Part shown: positions 42,949 to 52,101 of the stretch, piece after piece | Layout of the letters: the number at the start of each line of letters is the position of its first letter | Numbering within the stretch: position 1 is the stretch's first letter | NCBI RefSeq assembly: GCF_900110455.1 | Contig: NZ_FOIS01000003.1 | Coordinates: 141,491 to 205,490 of the forward strand | Source: Natrinema salifodinae | GTDB lineage: Archaea; Halobacteriota; Halobacteria; Halobacteriales; Natrialbaceae | Length of the DNA: 64,000 nt | Reading direction: 5' to 3' | Made by a program: the position numbers and the translations under genes | The notes under the pieces: generated by a model | Database searches by the model: none | Told to the model about the DNA's origin: nothing | What the model saw: only the letters and a program-made list of their open reading frames with translations

Positions 42949-45216
42949 TCACTCCGTGACCGTGAACTCGCCCGAGAGCCCGCCGCTCATCACCTCGAAC
43001 CGGCCCGGTTCGACGACGGTCGATCCGTCCGGATGCGTGACGCCTAACTCCGCGGGTGTGAGCGTGACCGTCGCTCGTTTCCGCTCGCCAGGCGCGATCG
43101 TCAGCCGTTCGAAGCCGACCAGTTCTCGGACCGGCGTCACGCGGGAACTAACGACGTCGCGGAGGTACAGTTGAACGGCCTCAGTGCCGGTGCGGTCGCC
43201 GCGATTCGCCACGGTCACCGACACGTCGAGGTCGTCGTCGGGGTCGAGGCGGTCGGCGGTGCAGGTGAGCGATTCGTACTCGAAATCGGTGTAACTCAGG
43301 CCGTGCCCGAACGCGAACAGCGGATCGTACGCGGGCGGATGGTTGTCCTCGCCGAGCGGCCGCGGGGACGGACGGTGATCGTGGACCGTCGGTAGGTGAC
43401 CGACGGATTTCGGCATCGAGATCGGCAGTCTACCGGACGGGTTCGTCTCCCCGACGAGGATCTCGGCGATTGCCCGGCCGCCCTCGTAACCCGGATAGAA
43501 CCCCGTCAGAACGGCGTCGGCGAGCCGACTCTCGTCGGGGATCGCAAGGGGCCGTCCGGCGACGACGACCAGAACGGTCGGCGTCCCCGTGTCGGCGACG
43601 CGTTCAAGCAGTCGCGTCTGTGCCTGCGGAAGTTCGAGTTGGCTTCGCGTCGGGAACTCGTCGGTCGGTCCGGTCACGGACTCCGGCCCGAACTCGTGGA
43701 CGTACCAGGTCTCGCCGAGGACGACGACCGCCGCGTCTGCGGTTTCCGCGGCGGCGGCCGCCGCGTCGAGCTCCGCGTCCGTCGTCGCTCGGATCGACGC
43801 ACCCGGTTCGAAGGTAACCGTCGTCCCCGTCGTCCTCGCGTCGGTCACCGTTTCGAGGCCGTCGCGGACCGTCGTCCCGTGGGCTTCCGAGAGGCCGGCG
43901 ACGGTCCAGCCGCTACAGAGGGCGTCGAGGGAGGCGGCGTTCGGACCCGTCACCAGGAGCTCGTCGACGTCGTCGCCGAACGGCAAGGCGTCGCCGTCGT
44001 TCTGCAGGAGAACGATCGATTCGCGCGCACACTGCAGCGATAGCTCGCGGTGGGCGTCCCTCCCGACCACCTCTTGGCCCTCGTTCGGGTCCACGTACGG
44101 GTCATCGAACAGCCCAAGTCGGAACTTGCATTCGAGGACTCGGCGGACGCTCTCGTCCAGCCGCGCCTCGGGAACCCTCCCTTCCTCGACCAGATCGACC
44201 AGCAGATCCGCGTACTCCCGGCCGCCGATCGAGGCCACGTCGAGGCCCGCCCGCGTCGCCTGGTCGACTGCGTCCCGCAGCGACGGCGCGGTTCCGTGTC
44301 GGCGGTGAAGGAAGGCGACGCCGTGCCAGTCCGAGAGGGTGAGCCCGTCGAAGCCGAGGTCATCGCGCAGGAGTTCGGTGAGGAAGCGCCGCGAGCCGTG
44401 GATCGGTTCACCGTCGACGGCGCTGTACGACGGCATCACCGCGGCCGCACCGGCGTCGATCGCGCGCTCGAACGGGGGGACGAACACGCGGTGGAGCGTA
44501 CTCATCGAGACGTCGTTCGGGGCAGCGTCCTCCCCGCGCTGCGGGGCGCTGTAGGCCGGGAAGTGCTTGACGGTCGCCGCGACCGCCGTCGAATCAGCGA
44601 GCCCGGAGCCGTCGCTGCCGCCCTGTAACCCTTCGACTTCCGCCCTCGCCAGCTCGCCGACGAGGCGGGCGGCCTCGCCGTACGTCTCGTACGTCCGTCC
44701 CCACCGCGGCTCCCTGGCGACGTCCGTGTTGGGCGAGTAGTTCACCGTCGCACCGGTTGCGCGCATCTCAGTCGCCGTCACGCGGGCGGCCCGCCGGACC
44801 AGATCCGGGCTCCACGTCGCCGCCAGGCCCAGGTTGTGCGGGAAGACGGTCGCCCCCGCCACGTTCGCGTGGCCGTGGACCGCGTCGACCGGGACGAGCA
44901 GCGGGATGCCGAGCCTGGTTTCCTCGCGCGCGATCCGCTGTAAGCGGTTGGCGATGCGCGGTACCACGGCCGGACTGTTGTGTTTCGAGAAGCCGGTCGC
45001 GAACGGCGTGACCCACCCGATCGCGCGCTCGCGAACGAGCGACTCGAGGTCTTTGAGCGCGTGGCTGCCGTAGGGGTCGGCCCGAGCGTCAGACGAGAAT
45101 GCGCCGGTCACCTGGCCAGTTTTCTCCGCGAGCGTCATGCGATCGAGGAGGTCGTCTACCCGTTCGTCGATGGACGCCTGGCGGTCTTCGTACGTCGGAG
45201 TCCCCTCGTCGACCAT
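42949..45216 (-). CDS. Beta-glucosidase, glycoside hydrolase family 3
   Basis: A 755-residue cytoplasmic enzyme (no signal peptide) releasing terminal sugars from beta-linked oligosaccharides. The barrel domain has VDAVHGHANVAGATVFPHN near 110 and the nucleophile Asp296 in GLTLSDWHG. The alpha/beta sandwich domain follows (about 390-600), then a C-terminal FN3-like domain. It is most like BglX-type beta-glucosidases; xylosidase activity cannot be excluded. The ATG at 45216 lies about 25-33 nt from a good TATA box, suggesting a leaderless transcript. Confidence 0.93.
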   Translation of the reverse strand: MVDEGTPTYEDRQASIDERVDDLLDRMTLAEKTGQVTGAFSSDARADPYGSHALKDLESLVRERAIGWVTPFATGFSKHNSPAVVPRIANRLQRIAREETRLGIPLLVPVDAVHGHANVAGATVFPHNLGLAATWSPDLVRRAARVTATEMRATGATVNYSPNTDVAREPRWGRTYETYGEAARLVGELARAEVEGLQGGSDGSGLADSTAVAATVKHFPAYSAPQRGEDAAPNDVSMSTLHRVFVPPFERAIDAGAAAVMPSYSAVDGEPIHGSRRFLTELLRDDLGFDGLTLSDWHGVAFLHRRHGTAPSLRDAVDQATRAGLDVASIGGREYADLLVDLVEEGRVPEARLDESVRRVLECKFRLGLFDDPYVDPNEGQEVVGRDAHRELSLQCARESIVLLQNDGDALPFGDDVDELLVTGPNAASLDALCSGWTVAGLSEAHGTTVRDGLETVTDARTTGTTVTFEPGASIRATTDAELDAAAAAAETADAAVVVLGETWYVHEFGPESVTGPTDEFPTRSQLELPQAQTRLLERVADTGTPTVLVVVAGRPLAIPDESRLADAVLTGFYPGYEGGRAIAEILVGETNPSGRLPISMPKSVGHLPTVHDHRPSPRPLGEDNHPPAYDPLFAFGHGLSYTDFEYESLTCTADRLDPDDDLDVSVTVANRGDRTGTEAVQLYLRDVVSSRVTPVRELVGFERLTIAPGERKRATVTLTPAELGVTHPDGSTVVEPGRFEVMSGGLSGEFTVTE

Positions 45217-45240
45217 TCGAGCGCACTTTTGTGAGCCGCA

Positions 45241-45249
45241 TAATAAGAA
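45241..45249 (-). promoter_or_regulatory. TATA box of the GH3 gene at 42949-45216
   Basis: On the minus strand TTCTTATTA ends 25 nt before the ATG, which is the spacing of a leaderless haloarchaeal transcript. Confidence 0.55.
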
Positions 45250-45532
45250 CCGGGATCCGTTGTGCTACATGAACTCCCTTGAATATAGGGAGACATGCGA
45301 ACAAGACAGGAAAAATATGAATTCACCATACTCTCTGTTGAGTTCGGTTCCCGAATAACGGTCGATACAAATTAGCGAATAGGACGTTTACAGCGTTTTC
45401 CTGGCTTCGAACACGAGCGGGCGGCTTTTCGTGAATGAGAGATCATGGTTCCGTCACGGAACGTGTTTTAGCAAGTTAAACGGTCCAGAAAGCGATTTTG
45501 ACCGTCGGCTTCACCGATTATCCGCTATCGAT

Positions 45533-45634
45533 ACTATATAGTTTCCGAGATAGCATAGTATATGATACTATTCGGACGAATGGCTGGATTCGGTGGAGTA
45601 TCAACCGACTCAGAGTACGTACTGATAGTACTAT
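45533..45634. repeat. AT-rich palindrome cluster around ATAGTAT/ATACTAT
   Basis: Palindromes are ACTATATAGT (45533-45542), ATAGTAT-ATG-ATACTAT (45555-45571), AGTACGTACT (45614-45623) and ATAGTACTAT (45625-45634). The half-site ATAGTA or TACTAT recurs in most of them, suggesting binding sites of one dimeric regulator or a structured, poorly transcribed DNA. Confidence 0.45.
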
Positions 45635-45808
45635 ATTCAATACTCGCGTGCCGATTTCAGCGCTGAATTGCCGTCCATAGTCTCGCGATCGACGATCTCA
45701 GCCCCGCAGTTTACATTCATATAATTGTAATGCTTGTCCGGTATTCCAGTTTCAGGGTGTACCGTGTCCCGCTGCTCCGTATCGATGCGCTTCGAACGTC
45801 GAGCGCCC

Positions 45809-46183
45809 CTACTCGAACTCGTACTCGGCGGCGCTGTAGGCGAGGATATCAGTAACATCCTCACCTTCAATACTTTCGAGGCTCTCGAGTCCGAGGACGA
45901 TCAACAGCGGGTAGAAGTCGCGCAGTTTCTGGAGGTCGTAGTTTTTCGCGCGCATACACTCGTAGCTGGTCTCCCGGAAGGCCAGTTCGATCTCGTCGCG
46001 GAGTTCGTCCGGGAGGTAGATAGTCAGGTTTTCCCACTCTTCTTTGACGTTCGTAACGTCGACCGGTTCGTAGTCGTCGTCCTCGGTGTTCACCCAGAAC
46101 TTCGCATACTCCGCGTCGGCCGCCTCCGGACCATCGCCGTCGGTACCCGCGGTCGAGCGATCGGATTCGTCGCCGGCGGTCAC
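45809..46183 (-). CDS. Haloarchaeal hypothetical protein
   Basis: A 124-residue very acidic protein. After a low-complexity N-terminus (about 35 residues) comes a helical region with ENLTIYLPDELRDEIELAF and a LRDFYPLLIVLGLESL hydrophobic stretch. The LPDELRDEIE segment resembles the strand-helix of ribbon-helix-helix-type proteins, so DNA binding is possible. It lies divergent to the GH3 gene at 46413. Confidence 0.55.
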   Translation of the reverse strand: MTAGDESDRSTAGTDGDGPEAADAEYAKFWVNTEDDDYEPVDVTNVKEEWENLTIYLPDELRDEIELAFRETSYECMRAKNYDLQKLRDFYPLLIVLGLESLESIEGEDVTDILAYSAAEYEFE

Positions 46184-46353
46184 AGCCGCTCACCCCCTTG
46201 GCCGTCCGTTCGCTGTCCGCGGCTCGATCGGAAGCGGAGTACTGCTAGTCGTACCATCACTGCAACGTTCTCGTGAACGTGGCTTATAGGTTGGGTCCGC
46301 CGGGGCGGCGCGAACGACGAGCGAACAGGGAGATATTCCCCGGAGAACGTAGC

Positions 46354-46362
46354 ATTATAAAT
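46354..46362 (+). promoter_or_regulatory. TATA box of the GH3 gene at 46413
   Basis: ATTATAAAT lies about 51-59 nt before the ATG, giving an expected start site near 46385 and a leader of roughly 25-30 nt. Confidence 0.5.
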
Positions 46363-46412
46363 CATGCGTCAATTCCGTACGTACTGTATGCGTCACACGG
46401 AGGAGCGATAGA

Positions 46413-48536
46413 ATGCAGTCCGACAGCACGTCACTCGTCGACGACCTCACGCTCGAAGAGAAGCTCGAACTCGTCCACGGAACGCTCGATCCGGACGAGA
46501 AGGCGACGGGCTACGTGCCCGGCAACGATCGGGTCGGCGTCCCGCCGCTGACGATGGTCGACGGTCCCCTCGGCGTACGAGCGCTGGGCGAGCAGGCGAC
46601 CGCGTTCCCCTCGTCGATCGCGCTCGCGTCCTCGTGGGACCCGGATCTGGCCCGAGAGTTCGGCGCCGCGCTCGGTCGCGAAGCAGCCGCACACGATCAG
46701 GACGTCGTGCTCGGCCCCGGAGTAAACATCATCCGAACGCCCCACAGCGGGCGGAATTTCGAGTATTACAGCGAAGATCCGCACCTCGCCGGCCGAATGG
46801 GCGTCGGGACCATCGAAGGGATTCAGTCCGAGGGCGTCGCGGCCACGGTCAAACACTACGTCGCGAACAACCAGGAGACGAACCGCTACGAGGTGAGCGC
46901 CGACGTGAGCGAGCGGGCGCTGCGCGAGATCTACCTGCCGGCGTTCCGCGCGGCGGTCGAGGACGCCGACGTCCTGTCGGTGATGACCGCGTACAACCGG
47001 GTCAACGGCGTTCACATGAGCGATCACGAGCATCTCCTCTCCAACGTGCTGAAAGACGAGTGGGGATTCGATGGCCTGGTCGTCTCCGACTGGTGGGGGA
47101 CCCGGAGCGCCGTCGACGCGGCGCTGGCCGGGCTCGATCTGGAGATGCCAGGCGTCGACCTCGAAGCGTACCTTCCGGGCGAAGCGGACGACGAGATGGA
47201 GGCGCCCGACGACGAGGACGGCGAACTGCCGCCCCTCCCGGACGTGCCGGCGTACTTCGGCGAGCCGCTTCGGGAGGCCGTCGAGTCCGGCGCGGTCGAC
47301 GAGTCGGTTCTCGACGAGAAGATCGAGCGGCTCCTGCGCGTGATGGAGGCGGTCGGTCGCTTCGAGGCCGAGGGCGAAGCCGACGCGCGCGAGGGCGAAC
47401 TCGACACGCCCGAACACCGCCGCCTGGCCCGCGACATCGCGGTCGAGGGGACCGTTATGCTGACCAACGACGGCACGTTGCCCCTCGACGAGTCCGATTC
47501 GATCGCACTGATCGGCCCGAACGCCGACGCCGCCAAACTCGGCGGCGGCGGCTCCTCGGAGGTATCGCCAGTCACCGAGACTAGTCCGCGCGAGGGGCTC
47601 GCCGAGCGGGCGGCCGACCTCTCGTTCGAACGCGGCGTGTCCCCGATCGCCGAATCGTCGTTCTTCGACGACGAGGACGAGCCGACCGCTGCAGACGCGG
47701 ACGGCGACACGGACGCGGGCGCGAGCATCGACGACGCGGTGGCAGCCGCCGAAGCCGCCGACTGCGCGGTGGTCGTCGCTCAGGACGACGCCACGGAGTT
47801 CAAAGACCGAGACCACATCGAACTCCCCGGCGAGCAGAACGAGCTCATCTCGGCCGTCGCCGACGCCGCCGATCGGACCGTCGTGGTCCTCCGGACCAGC
47901 GGCCCCGTCGAACTCCCCTGGCTCGACGCGGTCGACGCCGTCCTCGAAACGTGGTACCCCGGCCAGGCCGACGGCGAGGCGCTCGCGGCAGTCCTGTTCG
48001 GCGACGACGATCCGAGCGGTCGGCTCCCGGTCACGTTCGGTCGCTCGGCCGCGGACTATCCGACGGCGGACGAGGCGGCCTTCCCCGGAACGGACGGGTC
48101 GGCACGGTACGACGAGGGTGTCTTCGTCGGCTACCGGTACTTCGACGAACACGACGTCGAGCCGCTGTTTCCCTTCGGGCACGGCCTGTCGTACGCGACG
48201 TTCGAGTACGGCGACGCGACCGTCAGCGAGACCGACGACGGGTTCGAGGTCGCCGTCGATCTCCGCAACGTCGGCGAGCGGCCCGGGAAAGAAGTCGTTC
48301 AGGTGTACGCGCGGAAATCGTCGGCGCCGGTCGCCTGTCCCGACCGCGAACTCGTCGCCTTCGATGCCGTGACGCTCGAACCCGGCGAGAAGACGACGGT
48401 GCGCGTCTCGCTCGATCGCGACGACTTCGCGTACTACGACGAGGACGACGGCTGGACGGCCGCGACGGGAACGAACACGATTCTCGTCGGTCGCTCCTCG
48501 CGGGACGTTCGGGCAACGTTCGACGTGGACGTGTAG
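46413..48536 (+). CDS. Beta-glucosidase, glycoside hydrolase family 3
   Basis: A 707-residue cytoplasmic enzyme without a signal peptide. The TIM-barrel domain has TVKHYVANNQETNR (about 145-158) and the nucleophile Asp226 in GLVVSDWWG. The second domain runs about 330-520, with GPNADAAKLGGGGSSEVSP near 365, and the C-terminal FN3-like domain is about 600-705 (ELVAFDAVTLEPGEKTTV). It belongs to a different GH3 subgroup from the 755-residue neighbour: it lacks the N-terminal extension and has an acidic insert near 260. The two genes are separated by one small gene and probably act on related beta-linked sugars. Confidence 0.94.
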   Translation: MQSDSTSLVDDLTLEEKLELVHGTLDPDEKATGYVPGNDRVGVPPLTMVDGPLGVRALGEQATAFPSSIALASSWDPDLAREFGAALGREAAAHDQDVVLGPGVNIIRTPHSGRNFEYYSEDPHLAGRMGVGTIEGIQSEGVAATVKHYVANNQETNRYEVSADVSERALREIYLPAFRAAVEDADVLSVMTAYNRVNGVHMSDHEHLLSNVLKDEWGFDGLVVSDWWGTRSAVDAALAGLDLEMPGVDLEAYLPGEADDEMEAPDDEDGELPPLPDVPAYFGEPLREAVESGAVDESVLDEKIERLLRVMEAVGRFEAEGEADAREGELDTPEHRRLARDIAVEGTVMLTNDGTLPLDESDSIALIGPNADAAKLGGGGSSEVSPVTETSPREGLAERAADLSFERGVSPIAESSFFDDEDEPTAADADGDTDAGASIDDAVAAAEAADCAVVVAQDDATEFKDRDHIELPGEQNELISAVADAADRTVVVLRTSGPVELPWLDAVDAVLETWYPGQADGEALAAVLFGDDDPSGRLPVTFGRSAADYPTADEAAFPGTDGSARYDEGVFVGYRYFDEHDVEPLFPFGHGLSYATFEYGDATVSETDDGFEVAVDLRNVGERPGKEVVQVYARKSSAPVACPDRELVAFDAVTLEPGEKTTVRVSLDRDDFAYYDEDDGWTAATGTNTILVGRSSRDVRATFDVDV

Positions 48537-48882
48537 GAACGGCCGCGTTCGATTACAGTTGTCCGCGGCGACCGATGAGCGTTTTTCGGTCGGAAGCCGC
48601 TCCGAGTCCCATCGCCGTCTCCGCTCTCGGCAGCCGGATTCACCGGAACCGCAATGTTTTACTATAGTTAATGTACATTGTTTTTCTACACGCTGGGTTC
48701 GAGTACCAGACACACAGGCGATCGATAATGACAAATATGCGACGTAGATCGAGTACTATCGGCTCGAATAGCGGTTCGAGAAAGGGGAATCGGCACCAAC
48801 GCGGCTCGGAGCGACCCGCGAAGCGAGTGACACGTCGATCGCGGTCGATCGATCTGGCGACGGCCAACGGGGTGGGAGCGTC
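48537..48882. other. Intergenic region before the MFS transporter
   Basis: 346 bp with an AT-rich, TATA-like stretch (TTTTACTATAG, near 48657-48666) and the palindrome ATGTACAT at 48671-48678. A 71-codon frame (48671-48886) ends in GTGA overlapping the transporter start, but its Arg/Ser-rich product is not convincing. Nothing else is seen. Confidence 0.5.
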
Positions 48883-50112
48883 GTGACGGACCGAAACGCG
48901 ACGCCCTGGGCGACGATCGGAACGCTGCTGCTGGCGGCTACGTTACCCGCGCTCTCGGGCGGAATCGTTAACCCCGTGTTGCCGGCGATCGAAGCGGCGT
49001 TCTCGTCGGTACCCAACGCGGGCGTCCTCGCCCAGCTCGTCAGTACGCTGACCGGCCTGATCATCGCCGTCTTCGCGCCGATCATCGGCGTGCTCGTCGA
49101 TCGCTACGGTCGAAAGCCCGTCCTGATCGTCTCGATGATCATTTACGGGATCGGTCCCAGCTCGGCGTACTTCCTCGATTCGCTGTACCTGATCCTCGGG
49201 ACCCGAGTCTTCCTCGGAATCGCCGTCGCCGGGATCATGGTGAGCGTTACGACGCTCATTGCGGACTACTTCACGGGCAAGCGCCGGGAGACCGTGATGG
49301 GCTGGCAGGGTGCGATGATGCCGTTCGGGGCCGCGGTCGCCATGGTCGCCGGCGGCGTCATGGCCGACCTCAACTGGCGGACCGTGTTCCTCACGTACCT
49401 CGTCGCGCTGCTCATGGTCCCGCTCGTCGTCCGCTTCGTCGACGAGCCCGATGTCGGCGCGACGAGCGACGGCACCTCGCTGCCCGCGCTCGCCGAACTC
49501 CGGGAGATCCTCGACGAACTCCCGCTCGGGTTCCTGGCCGGCGTCTACCTGACCATGTTCATTGGCATGATCGGATACAATCAGATCAACGTCGAGATTC
49601 CGTTTTACCTGCAGACCGTCACGTCCGTCGGCGGCACGATGACCGGAATCGCGATCGCGACCGTCTCGCTCGTCGCCGGGCTCGTGTCGCTGAACTTCGA
49701 TCGCATTCGGGAGCGGTTCAGCCCCATCGCGATCATCGCCGGCATCTTCGCCGCGGCCGGGATCGGCTTCCTCGTCGCCGGCGCGACCGAGCGGTACTGG
49801 ATCATCGTCGTCGGGATCGTCATCGCAGGTGCCGGACTCATCCTGCTCACGCCGACGTTGAACTACTGGGTCGCCGCACGAGTAAGCGAACAGTATCGCG
49901 GTCGGGCCCTCAGTGGCGTCACGACGACGATGTTTCTGGGCATGTTCGTCTCGCCGATCGCGGCCGAACCGCTGATCGCGCGGCTCGGTACCGGCCAGGC
50001 GCTGCTGGCGATCGGTGTGCTCGGGTTCGCGATCATGGCCCTGTTTGCCATCGCGGCAGTCCGCCGACGTTCGGCGCCGGACGTAACCGCCGCGACGCAG
50101 TCGACCGACTAG
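48883..50112 (+). CDS. MFS transporter
   Basis: A 409-residue integral membrane protein with about 12 transmembrane helices in two halves. The MFS motif A, GVLVDRYGRKP (about 67-77), follows helix 2, and a FTGKRRETVMGWQGAM loop lies near 130. A GTG start is used. Neighbouring glycosidases suggest a sugar or sugar-derivative substrate, but MFS sequence alone cannot tell this from drug efflux. Helix 1 begins directly after about 10 N-terminal residues. Confidence 0.9.
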   Translation: MTDRNATPWATIGTLLLAATLPALSGGIVNPVLPAIEAAFSSVPNAGVLAQLVSTLTGLIIAVFAPIIGVLVDRYGRKPVLIVSMIIYGIGPSSAYFLDSLYLILGTRVFLGIAVAGIMVSVTTLIADYFTGKRRETVMGWQGAMMPFGAAVAMVAGGVMADLNWRTVFLTYLVALLMVPLVVRFVDEPDVGATSDGTSLPALAELREILDELPLGFLAGVYLTMFIGMIGYNQINVEIPFYLQTVTSVGGTMTGIAIATVSLVAGLVSLNFDRIRERFSPIAIIAGIFAAAGIGFLVAGATERYWIIVVGIVIAGAGLILLTPTLNYWVAARVSEQYRGRALSGVTTTMFLGMFVSPIAAEPLIARLGTGQALLAIGVLGFAIMALFAIAAVRRRSAPDVTAATQSTD

Positions 50113-50787
50113 TTTCGGATCGCACGAGACCGACGGGAGAACGGAGCTGCGAGTTCCACTCTCGAGGAGGGGCGCTGTCAGCCGCGTCGCGATCGCGCAC
50201 CGCCCGCCCGATCGGTAGTGCGGCTTCCGAGCCACCAGTTACCATTCTACGGAGTATCATTCGAATCCGAGAGAAGATCCCGAAGCCGGTGCGTCGTCGT
50301 TGCGAGGAGCGACGGCCTGGCCTAATAGACTGAGTGGGGACGAACACGACCGAATATCTCAGAATCGCGCCGCTCGGCGTCGTACTACGATATTTCAGAT
50401 CGAGTCCGCAGAGAGACGGAGAGCCGATCGGCTCGATCCCATCAGCCGGAGCAAATTTCGAGGAGAGTGTCGTCTTCTCACCGATATGCCGTTTCAGGAC
50501 GCAAAATACGGCTGTTTCCGTTCGATCTGAGGTCGGCCTTACCGGAATCTCGTGATCGATTCGCTCTCTTTACCGAGCGGTCTCGGCTCCTCGAGTAACG
50601 ATTGCGAGAGGTACCAGTATCAATACAGTATTCGAATTGTCTCTCATATCTGTGGGCAATAGCAAGCCCACGTCGGCACCCGGTTTAGAGCGACCGCGCA
50701 CGTTCGCGTCCGAAACGCCACCGACGCATCGCGGAGCAACGCCGGTCGGACACGGATCAGGCCCCGCGCAGAGACGAGCGGGTTCCC
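50113..50787. other. Intergenic region between convergent genes
   Basis: 675 bp between the MFS transporter stop and the alpha/beta hydrolase stop. Frames here are short, Arg/Ser-rich and inconsistent in codon use, so I call none. No clear RNA, repeat or terminator was found. This may be decayed sequence. Confidence 0.5.
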
Positions 50788-51870
50788 TCAGTCGAGGACG
50801 CCCTCGAGTCGATCCAGAAAGTCGCCAGGCACTTCGACGTGTGGTGTGTGGCCGGTGTTGCCGAAGACGACCTCCTCGAAGTTGCCGCCGCGATCGACGT
50901 AGCGCTCGAGGACGGCGCGGGTCTGATCGACCATCGGCTGGGGCGGGAAGACGTCCTCGCCTGGCCAGTCCGGCAGTTCGTCCATTCGGCCAAGCGTGCC
51001 CGGATCGAACAGGGAGGCGTTCGAGACGATCTGGTCGGAGTCGCCGCGGAGCCAGGTGATCGGCGGCTTGTCCTCAGGGTCGATTTCGGAGATCATGTCG
51101 AGCCGGCAGTACTTCGGCGAGACGGCGTTGTTCACGCCGGTCTCGCCGGGCGCGGTGCCCGGCCAGTTGTCGCTGTCGGTCGCCGAGCCGGGATAGTTCT
51201 CGTCGCCGGTGGCCGTATCGAGCATGCCGGTCAGGTACGACTCCTCGCGCTCCGCGTCGAACTCGTGGGTCGGGTCGACGTAGTAGGTCCGCAGGAGCTT
51301 CCGGGGCGCGGCTTCGTCCGCCGTCTCGCGGAGGCGATCCGCGAGGTTCGAGACGAACGCCCGGTTGGCGATCCCGCCGCCGGACCCCGCGTAGTCGTCG
51401 AAACAGGGCGTGCCCTCCGCGTCTTTCGTCCCGCCGAAGCCGTACGGCGAGACCGGGTTGACGAGCACGAGCGCGGCGACGTCCTCGGGATGTTCGATCG
51501 CGTATCGCATCGCGACCCCGCCGCCGTTCGACCAGCCGACGAGCACGAGCGGCGTCTCGAGGTCGCGGTCGACGACGAACGAGCGGAGGTCGGCCGCGAA
51601 GTCGCCGAGGCCGTTCGTCGCGTCGACCGGTTTCGTCTCGGAGTCGCCGTAGCCCCGCATGTCGGGCGCGATCGCGCGGTGGCGAGCCGGCAGGTCGGCC
51701 ATTACGTCCTCGAAGAACCGCGAGGAGGAGACGTTTCCGTGGAGGAACAGGACGGTCTCGCCCTCGCGCTCGGTGCGGTCGGTGCCGCCCGACTCGAGGT
51801 AGTGAGTCTCGAGGCGGTCCGTGTCGGCGAGTTGCGAATCGACGCCGGCGAGGGTGTCGTCGCGTGGCAT
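50788..51870 (-). CDS. Alpha/beta hydrolase
   Basis: A 360-residue alpha/beta-fold hydrolase. The oxyanion region FLHGNVSSSRFFED (about 42-55), nucleophile Ser114 in GWSNGGG, acidic Asp in WLRGDSDQIV (about 285) and His in GNTGHTPHVEVP (about 340) give a full catalytic triad. It is cytoplasmic. The substrate is unknown: esterase, lactonase or epoxide/haloalkane-type activities are all possible. I chose the ATG at 51870 because the frame before it overlaps the divergent aldolase gene. It is divergent from fba. Confidence 0.88.
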   Translation of the reverse strand: MPRDDTLAGVDSQLADTDRLETHYLESGGTDRTEREGETVLFLHGNVSSSRFFEDVMADLPARHRAIAPDMRGYGDSETKPVDATNGLGDFAADLRSFVVDRDLETPLVLVGWSNGGGVAMRYAIEHPEDVAALVLVNPVSPYGFGGTKDAEGTPCFDDYAGSGGGIANRAFVSNLADRLRETADEAAPRKLLRTYYVDPTHEFDAEREESYLTGMLDTATGDENYPGSATDSDNWPGTAPGETGVNNAVSPKYCRLDMISEIDPEDKPPITWLRGDSDQIVSNASLFDPGTLGRMDELPDWPGEDVFPPQPMVDQTRAVLERYVDRGGNFEEVVFGNTGHTPHVEVPGDFLDRLEGVLD

Positions 51871-52101
51871 ATCTGCCCCAATCACGGCGAGTGGGATAGG
51901 TGTCTGGATTGCTTTCACAACCGGCGGACGGTCGAACGCATTCGATGTGCGGAGAGCGCGACGCCGCGACCGGTCACCGCGTGTCACGTTCGGTCGCGTC
52001 GATACCGGTTGTTGTATATTTGCGCCATTAATCCATTCTATTCGATCAAAAACAATCGTATTCGAAAACAATTCATCACCGGGCTCGAATGCGTACGGTA
52101 C

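Larger units (their letters stand above)
45217..45808. other. Intergenic region with palindrome cluster
   Basis: No credible gene lies in 592 bp. A minus-strand TATA box (TTCTTATTA, 45241-45249) for the GH3 gene is at the left. Further right are the inverted repeat GTTCCGT-C-ACGGAAC (45448-45462) and an AT-rich cluster of palindromes at 45533-45634 (listed separately). Confidence 0.6.

Noticed and set aside
45637-45870. 77-codon minus-strand frame
   Set aside because: Overlaps the 124-residue gene, composition is that of non-coding DNA and no start signal is evident.
46431-48734. 767-codon open frame on the minus strand
   Set aside because: Antisense shadow of a clear GH3 gene with intact catalytic motifs.
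48671-48886. 71-codon frame ending in GTGA at the transporter start
   Set aside because: The coupling overlap is tempting, but the Arg/Ser-rich product looks like translated intergenic sequence; kept only as a remark.
48943-50235. 430-codon minus-strand frame
   Set aside because: Antisense to the MFS transporter, Asp/Arg-rich without any fold.
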